Source: Anaerolineae bacterium
GTDB taxonomy: Bacteria; Chloroflexota; Anaerolineae; Anaerolineales; Villigracilaceae
NCBI GenBank assembly: GCA_018648685.1
Contig: JABGQT010000107.1
Location: 1 to 51,851, forward strand
DNA length: 51,851 nt
Direction of reading: 5' to 3'
Shown: in pieces, positions 44,468 to 51,851 of the stretch
Position numbering within the stretch: the stretch's first letter is position 1
Layout of the letters: each line of letters starts with the position of its first letter
Position numbers and translations under genes: made by a program
The notes under the pieces: generated by a model
What the model was told of the DNA's origin: nothing
The model's input: only the letters and a program-made list of their open reading frames with translations
Database searches by the model: none

Positions 44468-45130
44468 CTATTTCTTTAATAATCCATGCTGAGACGCGAA
44501 ACGTGCAGCCTCTCGACGATTTACCGCGTGCAGTTTCCCCAAAATATTACGCACATGGCTTTTAACCGTGTAGAGGCTAATAGATAACTGTGCTGCGATC
44601 TCTTTATCAGAGGAACCTGTTGCGATATATTGCAAAACTTCACGCTCTCGAAGCGTAAGATCAGGTGCATCTTCATTTGAAGACACAGCAATCGACTGGT
44701 TCATCATGCGGGAAAACTCATCAAGCATACGAGTCGCTATTTTTGAAGATAGTGCAGCTTCTCCTGCCAAAGCCATTCGGATACCATCCAGGAATTTTTT
44801 TTTGTTAGTGCTTTTGAGTAAATATCCCACCGCCCCAGCTTTGATCGCTGCAAATAGCTTCTCGTCTTCATCGTGAACGGTGAGTGTAACAATTCGTGAA
44901 CCTGGTAACTCGGTACAAATCAGGCGGGTTGCTTCCAACCCATCGCAGATAGGCATATTAATATCCATCACGATCAGATCTGGTTTTAGATCGCGGGCTA
45001 ATTTGAGCGCTTCCAGACCATCCCCTGCTTCCCCGACGACTTCAAGGTCTGGTTGTGCGTTGATAAGTCCGGCCAATCCATCACGAAATAATTCGTGATC
45101 ATCAGCCAATAGAATGCGAGCAAGTGTCAC
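44468..45130 (-). CDS. narL: NarL-family response regulator
   Basis: The 220-residue protein has a receiver domain (residues 1-122; acidic pair Asp10/Asp11, phospho-acceptor Asp56 in VMDINMP) and a LuxR-type helix-turn-helix (about 152-215; LTLREREVLQYIATG, TVKSHVRNILGKL). The start is GTG at 45130, overlapping the stop of the kinase gene, with GGAG upstream. It should be phosphorylated by the NarX-like kinase and act on the adjacent nar operon. No pair of NarL heptamers could be placed with confidence. Confidence 0.88.
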   Translation of the reverse strand: MTLARILLADDHELFRDGLAGLINAQPDLEVVGEAGDGLEALKLARDLKPDLIVMDINMPICDGLEATRLICTELPGSRIVTLTVHDEDEKLFAAIKAGAVGYLLKSTNKKKFLDGIRMALAGEAALSSKIATRMLDEFSRMMNQSIAVSSNEDAPDLTLREREVLQYIATGSSDKEIAAQLSISLYTVKSHVRNILGKLHAVNRREAARFASQHGLLKK

Positions 45131-47043
45131 GATTTTTCTCCAAGATTCTGACCTTCATTTTTTTGAGATGCTTTTATAGGGAATTTTGTAGAAATTTCTG
45201 TTCCCATTCCAGGTTGTGATAAAAGAGAAAACTCTCCTCCCGATCTTTCAGTTCTTGTCTGCATGATCCGTAGCCCAAAGTGATTGCCTCCTTGAGGGCT
45301 TTGGGTGTCAAAGCCCTTTCCGTTATCTTTAATCATGAAATGAGCATGTCCATTAACCCGAGTTACTCGCACCCAAGCTTGCTTGGCTTCCGAGTGTCGC
45401 TGAACATTAGAGAGTGCTTCACTCACGATATGAACAATTTGAGTCTGTGTAGCAAGGGGTAGTATTAGAGCTGATGAGTCGCTTATTTCCAGTTTGACGG
45501 GAAAAGCATGGGTAGCGGAAAAACTATCCACACTGGTAGCAAGTTTCTTTGCAAAATCGTCACTCGTCGAATGTGGCTCGAGGAGACCCGCCAATGCATC
45601 CCGCACTTGTTTATAAGCAGTTTCAGTCGCTTTCTCTATTTGTTGAAGAGTGAGACGTTCTTCGGTGTTTTTATCCTCAATGAGGATTTCATCCAAGCGT
45701 TCTAATTTAATTCGAGTAAAGCTTAAGGTTTGGGCTAAGTTGTCGTGCAAATCAGCAGCTAATTGTTCTCGCTCAGCAAAAGCGGCTGCTTGTTTTGCTT
45801 TTTCGCGCTCAGCCTTTGCGAGGCGAGTATTGGAGATGGCAACAGCAGCAGAGTTTGCCAAGAGGTTGAGGGCGCGTTGACCATCCTCATCAAAGAATGC
45901 TACTTCCTCAGCGTTTTCCTGATCTGACTGCACCACGCATATCGCACCGAGTGTATGCTCTCCCGCCCGAAGAGATGTAGCTACGCAATGCCCAGGGTTA
46001 TTTGCAAGTAGAAACTTGCAATTTGTGCAATGAGTTTCACTGAGGGCAGCTTTATCTGCATTAATTACTTTCTGAGCAAGTCCTTGCTGAATTGATTTTG
46101 TTGTACCGAGTTCAACATCCACATCTCCGCTATACGACGCCAGCTCCAAAATATCTTCGTTCGGGGATAAGATACAAAGTGCGGCGGATTCTGCTTGCAT
46201 GAGCACGCGGGCGCGTTCTACTGCCGAGTTCATTAATTCATTCAAATCTCGTTGGGCTACAATTTCCTGGCTAAACTCAAAGGCAGTCGCAAGCTCTCGG
46301 GTTCGTTGTGCTACCCTGGTTTCTAGTTTTTTTCGAGATTGGGCCAGCTCTTTCCGCATAATATCAAAGGTCTGTCCCAGTTCAGCTAATTCATCATTTT
46401 CCATCTCAGGAAGGGACCAATCAAGATTCCCTTCACCTATTTTTTGTGCAGCTGTTTGTAAATCAGATAAGGGGTTGACAATCATCTGGCGAGTGTCAAT
46501 GAAACCCCAAACAAGCAAGATTATTGCTGCTATCCAAAATGAAATTTGAATCAATATCAGGCGAAAATCTTTCGCTTCTGCATGAGTTTCAAAGGCGGTC
46601 ACTACAGCATCTAGTTGGTCGAGAATAACAGGGGCTTCAAGAAGAAGTATCTCTGCATCTTTAGGCTTTAAGTGTTCTCGGAAATGCTCCCAAGTTTGGG
46701 CAACTTCATTTAGTTGCTCATACAATGCTGTGTCTGGAGGTGGAGGAAGAAAGACCATATTGCCATTAGAATCTATCGTTTCCCCTCCAAAACGAAGAGC
46801 CTGAAGAGTTTGGGTAAAAAGTTTAACTGAAGCAGATAGCTCGGGGTTTTCAGGTTGGGCTAGCGCCAGCCAGGTCATTTTCTGTGTAAGCATGCGTTGA
46901 CGTCCCGCTAAATTAACAATTAATGCATCCTGCCTTTGTGTCGCGATACCCCAATAAGTCGCGCCGACAGAAAAGCTGACTAATAATACGAAAGCCAGAA
47001 AGAGTAATCCTAATCGTCCCCTGATACTTTTGTTATTTAGCAT
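45127..47043 (-). CDS. narX: nitrate/nitrite sensor histidine kinase, NarX-like
   Basis: The 638-residue protein has two membrane helices (about 10-30 and 165-183) framing an outer PilJ/NarX-type four-helix sensor with NLAGRQRMLTQKM (residues 44-56, the P-box that binds nitrate in NarX). Next come a HAMP linker, a GAF domain (about 265-410), a HisKA_3 segment with the phosphorylated His433 in DLHDNLAQTL and a HATPase domain (DNGKGFD, GLRIMQTR). The GAF part contains HCTNCKFLLANNPGHC, a cysteine cluster that might bind metal or Fe-S. TATAAT (47050-47055) is only seven bases from the ATG, so the message may be nearly leaderless. A TACCTCT heptamer lies just upstream. Confidence 0.88.
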   Translation of the reverse strand: MLNNKSIRGRLGLLFLAFVLLVSFSVGATYWGIATQRQDALIVNLAGRQRMLTQKMTWLALAQPENPELSASVKLFTQTLQALRFGGETIDSNGNMVFLPPPPDTALYEQLNEVAQTWEHFREHLKPKDAEILLLEAPVILDQLDAVVTAFETHAEAKDFRLILIQISFWIAAIILLVWGFIDTRQMIVNPLSDLQTAAQKIGEGNLDWSLPEMENDELAELGQTFDIMRKELAQSRKKLETRVAQRTRELATAFEFSQEIVAQRDLNELMNSAVERARVLMQAESAALCILSPNEDILELASYSGDVDVELGTTKSIQQGLAQKVINADKAALSETHCTNCKFLLANNPGHCVATSLRAGEHTLGAICVVQSDQENAEEVAFFDEDGQRALNLLANSAAVAISNTRLAKAEREKAKQAAAFAEREQLAADLHDNLAQTLSFTRIKLERLDEILIEDKNTEERLTLQQIEKATETAYKQVRDALAGLLEPHSTSDDFAKKLATSVDSFSATHAFPVKLEISDSSALILPLATQTQIVHIVSEALSNVQRHSEAKQAWVRVTRVNGHAHFMIKDNGKGFDTQSPQGGNHFGLRIMQTRTERSGGEFSLLSQPGMGTEISTKFPIKASQKNEGQNLGEKS

Positions 47044-47174
47044 AAAAAAATTATAACATCAAGAAGAGGTACCTTATTTTTGGCCCCACCAATTTGGGAT
47101 GTGGATATCGATTCACGCGCGTTCTAGGCTTGTTTGCCTTCCCTCAACATCTTCTTTTCCCCATCTTTTTCCCG

Positions 47175-47655
47175 CTAAACCATCATCCCCTTCGGTCTAT
47201 ACTGTAACGCCTCTGCCAGATGTGCGGACTGGATATTTTCCTCTCCAGCTAGATCTGCAATAGTGCGCGCAAGCTTCAGGATGCGATGATAGGCTCGTGC
47301 GGAGAGTTGCAACTGGGTCATCGCAGCTTTGATCAGTGCTTGCCCTTCAACATCTAGTTCGCAAAATTGACGAACTTCTGCAACACGCATATCGGCATTG
47401 GTCATCACCCCATTGTTAGGACCAGAAAACCTTACCCTTTGTTGCTGCCGTGCTTTTTCTATTTTGGCACGAATATCGTCCGAACTTTCACCACGCCTAT
47501 TATCCGAGAGCTTCTCAAAATCAACGCGTGGTACTTCGATGTGGATATCGATCCTATCAAGCATGGGGCCAGAAATCCGTTTTGGGTAACGAGTGACGGT
47601 CTGGTGAGAACAAGTACAAGACCGCTCTGGGCCTCCTGCATACCCACAGGGATAC
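47175..47655 (-). pseudogene. comM: 3' fragment of comM, second copy
   Basis: The frame is intact from YPCGYAGGPERSCTCSHQTV, which matches the MNPCPCGY region of ComM, through SGPMLDRIDIHIEVPRVD and TQLQLSARAYHRILKLARTI to the usual end HLAEALQYRPKG. The first two thirds of the protein (the N-terminal domain and Walker motifs) are missing. Upstream bases in the same frame (to 47735) bear no likeness to ComM. It is better preserved than the copy at 24.5 kb and diverged from it, so the two are not a recent duplication. Both lie on the same strand at either end of the respiration block. Confidence 0.75.
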
Positions 47656-47785
47656 ATATAAATGGATGGTATTTTGATGGTTGTTGTGCACAACATAATC
47701 ATGTTACATCCAAAAACGTACGCTGGGCTTTCCAAAAAAAGTTACGTCACCAGAAAGCAAGAGCTATTCATTAACTTCTTCACTC

Positions 47786-49000
47786 CTAAATATCTAAGCT
47801 TGAAAAATGTAAATGCCCAAGGTCTTCAGGTGGGACGGGCATCGGCAATTCCCAAAATAGGGGGCGTATGAAATTTTCCCGCTCCAGTGAAAGTGCAAAA
47901 CGCCATTCCTGTTCAACATATATTGACTGTTTGGCATTTGCAGACCAATACAACTGAAATATATCTGCCTCACGAATCATCTTCAGTAATGCCTGATTCC
48001 ACTCTTCACCGCTTCTCAGGCTTTCAACATCACGCAAGTACTGCATGCCCAAAACCTTATAAGCTGACGAAAGCCGCTCAACGACATTAGTATCCTTATG
48101 AGAATAGGAAATAAAAATTGTTCTATATACAGCGGCTGTTTTCCGGTTAATTGTTTTTGGCTCATGCTCACTTCCACCTTGCGCTAAAACTTCAGCCCAG
48201 ATCGGCACTTCTGCTACGAGCAAGGGACCAATATAGAATGCCACTTGTCCTATTCTCGGCAGGCCATTTATATCAAGCGTACTCTGATCGGCAGTCCGTA
48301 CCCGGAATCCAACTCGATGCCAGTCCTCCATCCAAAGAACGCTTTGCTTTGGCGGATTGAAAACACATCCCGCTAATTCCGGGATAATGGTGATTTCTGT
48401 TCCTCGTTGAATAAGTTGGGCGGAAGAGCTGCTGCTTTTTCCAAGACCAGAATTTGTCTCATCTAAAAAGAACTGGCTATCATGGGTGATTTCGTCGAGG
48501 CATTTTGGCAAGTGTACATAAACCAACATGTTAGCCCACTCTTTTACTACGAGGCCTTTCTCATAAAAAACTGTAAAATTCACATCATCATCTTTTTGAT
48601 TCTCGACAAGCTTTTCTTCGCTTTCCTTTCTTATTCCACGCAAGCTAGATTGTTTGTGCTCATCGCCTTCGGGGTGAGAGATCACTTTCCTATTTATCTT
48701 TCTTTGGTTGATATCAAAAATATACTTCTCAATTCTCATAAAAAACTCTTCATCGGTATTTATTAATTCAGACAAAAAGGCCTTTAACCGGTTGCGTGTT
48801 TCCGCCATATTACGCTCCGATTGCAGTTCGTCTAATATGATGCCTCCTTCTGAGAAAAGGGAAAGCCGTGCAATGATAAATCCCCATATTTCGTTGATAT
48901 AAAAATCATCATCAGCAGTCGAGTGTGATGTGTTTTGTTTTCGAGCAACTTCAATTATCAAATCAACTGATTGGTCAACTAGATTGGACAATTTATTCAT
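47786..49000 (-). CDS. TIR-domain protein
   Basis: The 404-residue protein ends in a TIR domain (residues about 290-400): IFISYSHKDTNVVERL, YLRDVESLRSGEEWN, IREADIFQLYWSANA and SIYVEQEWRFAL, whose glutamate sits at the NAD-cleaving position of active TIR enzymes. The middle (about 140-280) is a beta-rich domain with TEITIIPELAGCVFNPPKQ and VAFYIGPLLVAEVPIWAEV, seen by my memory in related TIR proteins of Chloroflexota. The first 130 residues are helical. There are no membrane segments. AGGTGA precedes the ATG. It follows the TPR-CHAT gene by 85 bases, same strand. A role in defence or regulated death is inferred. Confidence 0.8.
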   Translation of the reverse strand: MNKLSNLVDQSVDLIIEVARKQNTSHSTADDDFYINEIWGFIIARLSLFSEGGIILDELQSERNMAETRNRLKAFLSELINTDEEFFMRIEKYIFDINQRKINRKVISHPEGDEHKQSSLRGIRKESEEKLVENQKDDDVNFTVFYEKGLVVKEWANMLVYVHLPKCLDEITHDSQFFLDETNSGLGKSSSSSAQLIQRGTEITIIPELAGCVFNPPKQSVLWMEDWHRVGFRVRTADQSTLDINGLPRIGQVAFYIGPLLVAEVPIWAEVLAQGGSEHEPKTINRKTAAVYRTIFISYSHKDTNVVERLSSAYKVLGMQYLRDVESLRSGEEWNQALLKMIREADIFQLYWSANAKQSIYVEQEWRFALSLERENFIRPLFWELPMPVPPEDLGHLHFSSLDI

Positions 49001-49085
49001 TGGTCATCACCTAATTTCAAACTGAAAGGGTTCTATTTTTTCGGGATTGTGTGAACCCAAAATGGAATTCTATCAAAGGATAAGA

Positions 49086-51851
49086 TCAGGCACCATAAAA
49101 CACAAAAGCCGCCCAATAAAATGGATGTAGAAATTGGCCTTCATCCCCGTAATCCCGTAACCAAAGTTGTGCATCACGCAGAGCCACCGGGATAGGCTTT
49201 CCCTTCACAATCTGTTGATAAAAATGCTGCATCAGAAGCTGGGTTCCAACATCATCGACCTGCCAAAGACTTCCGACAACCCCTGGCGCACCTGCCTGAA
49301 TGAATCCTGCGGGCAGACCAACAAATTCATCAGGGATGTGATCAATTGGCGTGATCGCTGTTTCACAAGCAGCCAAGGTTACAAGCCGGGCTGAGGATAG
49401 ATCCATACTATTGATAATTTCCCAAAGCATGAAAAGATTATCATCAGCGAGAATCAAGGCCGATGATAAGGGATCTTCACTCCAGGAAAAGAGCCCGTGG
49501 CAGGAAAAATGCAGATAAGACTTCCCCACGCTCTGCTCAATAACTCTATTCTCTGTTGCATACGCATTAAGCAAAGGTTTCGTATTGAAGAGCTTTGCGA
49601 TTGCCAATGCTTCTTTACAGGCGTTAGCTATGGATGGGAAACGAACATATTCATCAACCCCTATTATCAGTGCATCTTGCCCATCTCTTTCGTCAACCCG
49701 ATCTTGGCATATTGATAAGGCATATGCAGAAGGCGCATACTGAATGAGATAATCATCAATTAAGTACCGCTTTCCACCATTTTCATTGCGCCAAGCAATA
49801 TGAAGCGGTAACAATTGCATGCCGGCCCCAGGCACAAAAACCATACCTTCAACACCTAGTTTTTGAAGAATATCATGTATGGGCTGTCCAAAGTATCCCC
49901 AGAGCTGCGCAGAGAGAGTATCCAAGGCACTTAGCCAATTATCTAATAGTCCATCACTCAGAAAGGCTTGATAGGCTGGAATCCACCCATCATTATCATC
50001 AGCTCCATTGAGGATGACTTTGAGTTCGTCAATGGTAAAGTCTTCCAATCTTATAACCAAGTCATCAGTCAATGCATGGATTCCAGGTGGAATAACGAAA
50101 AGAGCGCTTCCCAATGATGTGATTAACGGGATTATCAAAGCCCAATCTTCAGGTACAAGCTGTAATATCTCATCAATGGTAAGATTTTTAGGCAAGAAAT
50201 CCGGATTAGACAAAGATATCTCTTTGAGGATATCCTTTAATTCCAGACGCGCCACACGAAGATTTTCTATCAAACCTGGTTTGCTCTCACGGTCCGCGAA
50301 ATTCAACTGTTCGTGCAAAAGAGCTTCATAATGCTGGACTTTTTGTCGCGAACTAATCAAATTCTCTCGTTGGATTTCAGGAAGCTTCGCCAAATCGACT
50401 TCTGCCAGAGCTAAAGTCTCGGCTAGCAAACGTGATTTTCCAGCTTCAAGATACAACAACGCTTGATCCAATTGCCCCAACTTCAAATAACAATAAGCCA
50501 CATTGGCATATAAGGTATAAGTTTCCCCTACCTCAACCCGGCGACCTGTCTCAGAATAAGCCATATTCAGCAAGCTCTCGCCTGCTTTTATTGCAGGGAG
50601 ATATGCTTCTAAAGCAGCCTCCCAATGCATGGAATCAAAAAACATATGTCCACGGTTTCGCTGGGTATCTCTGAAATGAGCAGGAAAATGCTCTTCAGTC
50701 AATATGCTAAGTGATAAATCGTAATGTGCTTGGGCGAGGTGGATATTTTCTTCTCGACCGCCTTTTTCGCGGAACGCGTATGCACTTGCCAAATTGTTCT
50801 GTGTTAGCGACCAATCGAGGGGATAGTTGTCATAGGTATAGATATCCAATGCCTGATTATAAAGCCCAATTGCTCGATTCAAGTTCTCTTCCGGATCGCC
50901 ATGCACCCGATCAGAGAAGCCATCGGCTAAATTGCTGGTCACCATCGCCCACTGTTCAGGATAGTTTTCACGTGTGTAGACCTTCCAGGCTTGCTGGCAA
51001 TATTGGATGGCGTATTCGAGGTTTTGGGCTTCATCCCCCTTACTCCGCTCAAGATAACTGGTTGCCAGGTTATTCATTAGCCCTGCCCAGTTCTCTCGAT
51101 ATGTGTTTGGTGTAAACACAAGTAGAGCCTGCTCACTAGAATATATTGATTTTTCCAGGTATTCTTCCTGTTTGTCTCCAGCCATATCCGCATAAACTGA
51201 AGCAAGGTTCATTTGGATAGTGCCCCAACGTTCAGGATTGGTATTTCGAGTGCATATCTCCAAAGCAGACTCATAGTGATGTATAGCCGTTCGAAGATTA
51301 TCCGTGCGTTCGCCCTTGACCCGGTTGCGATAGGCAATCCCCAGGTTGATGTGTGTCACAGCCCAATCCAAGGGAAATAAATCTCGAGTATAGACCTCTT
51401 GTGCCAGGTGATAATGTTGAATGGCTCGCTCGATATTCTGCGCCCGCAACCCTCTGATACGCTGTACCAGGGCACCGCCCAGGTTTGAATGCAATGATGC
51501 CCATCCGCTGGGGTCTATTTCACGCTCCACCATGCCTAATACTTCTTTAAATATTGCAATGGCAATTTCCAGATTTTCAGCCTCGGAACCCTCAATGCGT
51601 TCAGTATAGGCAGAAGACAGATTACCCATTACCATGACCCACTCATCCGGGAACGCGGTGCGAGTATGCACTCGCAGGGCGGCCTGGAAGTGTCGGATAG
51701 CCTGCTCAATATTGTCGGAGCGTGTGCCTTTGGGAGACTGGAAATATGCACCCCCCAATTGATTTTGGAGTGTAGCCCACTCGTCTGGTGAACTTATTTC
51801 AGTGCAAATATCTTCCGCGAGTTTGAAATGATGAAGCGCTTTTTCAATATT
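49086..51851 (-). CDS. TPR-repeat protein with C-terminal CHAT protease domain (5' end outside window)
   Basis: The frame is open to the right edge; 921 residues are visible and the true start lies beyond. The N-terminal half is a run of about eight 50-residue TPR-like repeats of the form WA...NLA.AY..R..G...NLE.AI..Y..AL. The last 330 residues form a CHAT domain with HFSCHGLF (histidine codon at 49497-49499) and TLAACETAI (cysteine codon at 49365-49367), the caspase-like His-Cys pair, then GLPAGFIQAGAPGVVGSLW. CHAT proteins are cysteine peptidases, some acting in phage defence. Partner selection by the TPR part and activation by the TIR neighbour are inferences. Confidence 0.85.
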   Translation of the reverse strand, partial: NIEKALHHFKLAEDICTEISSPDEWATLQNQLGGAYFQSPKGTRSDNIEQAIRHFQAALRVHTRTAFPDEWVMVMGNLSSAYTERIEGSEAENLEIAIAIFKEVLGMVEREIDPSGWASLHSNLGGALVQRIRGLRAQNIERAIQHYHLAQEVYTRDLFPLDWAVTHINLGIAYRNRVKGERTDNLRTAIHHYESALEICTRNTNPERWGTIQMNLASVYADMAGDKQEEYLEKSIYSSEQALLVFTPNTYRENWAGLMNNLATSYLERSKGDEAQNLEYAIQYCQQAWKVYTRENYPEQWAMVTSNLADGFSDRVHGDPEENLNRAIGLYNQALDIYTYDNYPLDWSLTQNNLASAYAFREKGGREENIHLAQAHYDLSLSILTEEHFPAHFRDTQRNRGHMFFDSMHWEAALEAYLPAIKAGESLLNMAYSETGRRVEVGETYTLYANVAYCYLKLGQLDQALLYLEAGKSRLLAETLALAEVDLAKLPEIQRENLISSRQKVQHYEALLHEQLNFADRESKPGLIENLRVARLELKDILKEISLSNPDFLPKNLTIDEILQLVPEDWALIIPLITSLGSALFVIPPGIHALTDDLVIRLEDFTIDELKVILNGADDNDGWIPAYQAFLSDGLLDNWLSALDTLSAQLWGYFGQPIHDILQKLGVEGMVFVPGAGMQLLPLHIAWRNENGGKRYLIDDYLIQYAPSAYALSICQDRVDERDGQDALIIGVDEYVRFPSIANACKEALAIAKLFNTKPLLNAYATENRVIEQSVGKSYLHFSCHGLFSWSEDPLSSALILADDNLFMLWEIINSMDLSSARLVTLAACETAITPIDHIPDEFVGLPAGFIQAGAPGVVGSLWQVDDVGTQLLMQHFYQQIVKGKPIPVALRDAQLWLRDYGDEGQFLHPFYWAAFVFYGA

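Noticed and set aside
47056-47075. NarL-binding site before narX
   Set aside because: A single TACCTCT heptamer fits the degenerate consensus, but one match of this length is expected by chance and no inverted partner was found.
47656-47735. N-terminal part of the ORF that ends as comM
   Set aside because: The residues before YPCGY show no likeness to ComM and no start signal; the open frame is fortuitous.
1-51851. CRISPR arrays, tRNA or rRNA genes
   Set aside because: No regularly spaced direct repeats and no tRNA- or rRNA-like sequence were seen on reading; the repeats present are palindromic and irregularly placed. A covariance-model scan would be needed to exclude small RNAs.

Overview
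Most likely a chromosomal segment of a Chloroflexota bacterium of the Anaerolineae type. This rests on family resemblance (a TIR protein and a TPR-CHAT protein of kinds I associate with that phylum, an NAD-linked formate dehydrogenase, many short palindromic intergenic repeats). No rRNA or other taxonomic marker is present, so it is an inference.

Layout. 1-2.5 kb: a small membrane protein, an acyltransferase-3 protein and a half-thioredoxin fused to a membrane domain. 2.8-7.5 kb (+): a three-gene soluble NAD-dependent formate dehydrogenase (NuoE/NuoF fusion, ferredoxin subunit, molybdopterin subunit). 7.6-8.9 kb (-): an AT-rich three-gene operon of unknown function with a helix-turn-helix protein. 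9-15 kb: housekeeping genes (membrane nitroreductase, U32 tRNA-hydroxylation protein, xanthine phosphoribosyltransferase, HIT protein, GMP synthase), with a GIY-YIG nuclease gene framed by two structured repeats. GMP synthase carries an in-frame palindromic insert. 15.1-24.5 kb: small envelope proteins, a lipase-like hydrolase, two tandem paralogous membrane proteins, then a VWA/FHA receptor-like protein, a PP2C phosphatase and a GT-C-like membrane protein in one overlapping string.

25.7-47.0 kb (all on -): a dense anaerobic nitrogen-respiration block. A NarX-NarL two-component system is closed by its own terminator. Below it run a degenerate receiver protein, a dihaem cytochrome c (NarC-like), NarG, NarH, NarJ, NarI, two nitrate/nitrite transporters, an FmdE-family protein, a flavin/iron-sulfur NAD(P)H oxidoreductase, split cytochrome b, a Rieske protein and a cytochrome cd1 nitrite reductase (NirS) with two extra N-terminal cytochrome c domains. 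Together these can take nitrate to nitrite in the cytoplasm (NarGHI, menaquinol-driven) and nitrite to NO outside the membrane (NirS). The Rieske/cytochrome b complex probably feeds NirS directly, because no separate cytochrome c1 gene is present. Genes for haem d1 synthesis, NO reductase and N2O reductase are not in the window. The block is bracketed by two decayed, same-strand 3' fragments of comM and a serine-recombinase remnant, which suggests acquisition as an island.

47.8 kb to the right edge (-): a TPR-CHAT protease-like protein (5' end beyond the window) followed by a TIR-domain protein, a candidate two-gene immune or cell-death module.

Features I consider most worth follow-up: the triple-haem NirS tied to a bc complex lacking cytochrome c1, the CHAT-TIR pair, the GIY-YIG gene with covarying repeats, the palindrome inside guaA, and the transporter with an inserted extracytoplasmic domain.
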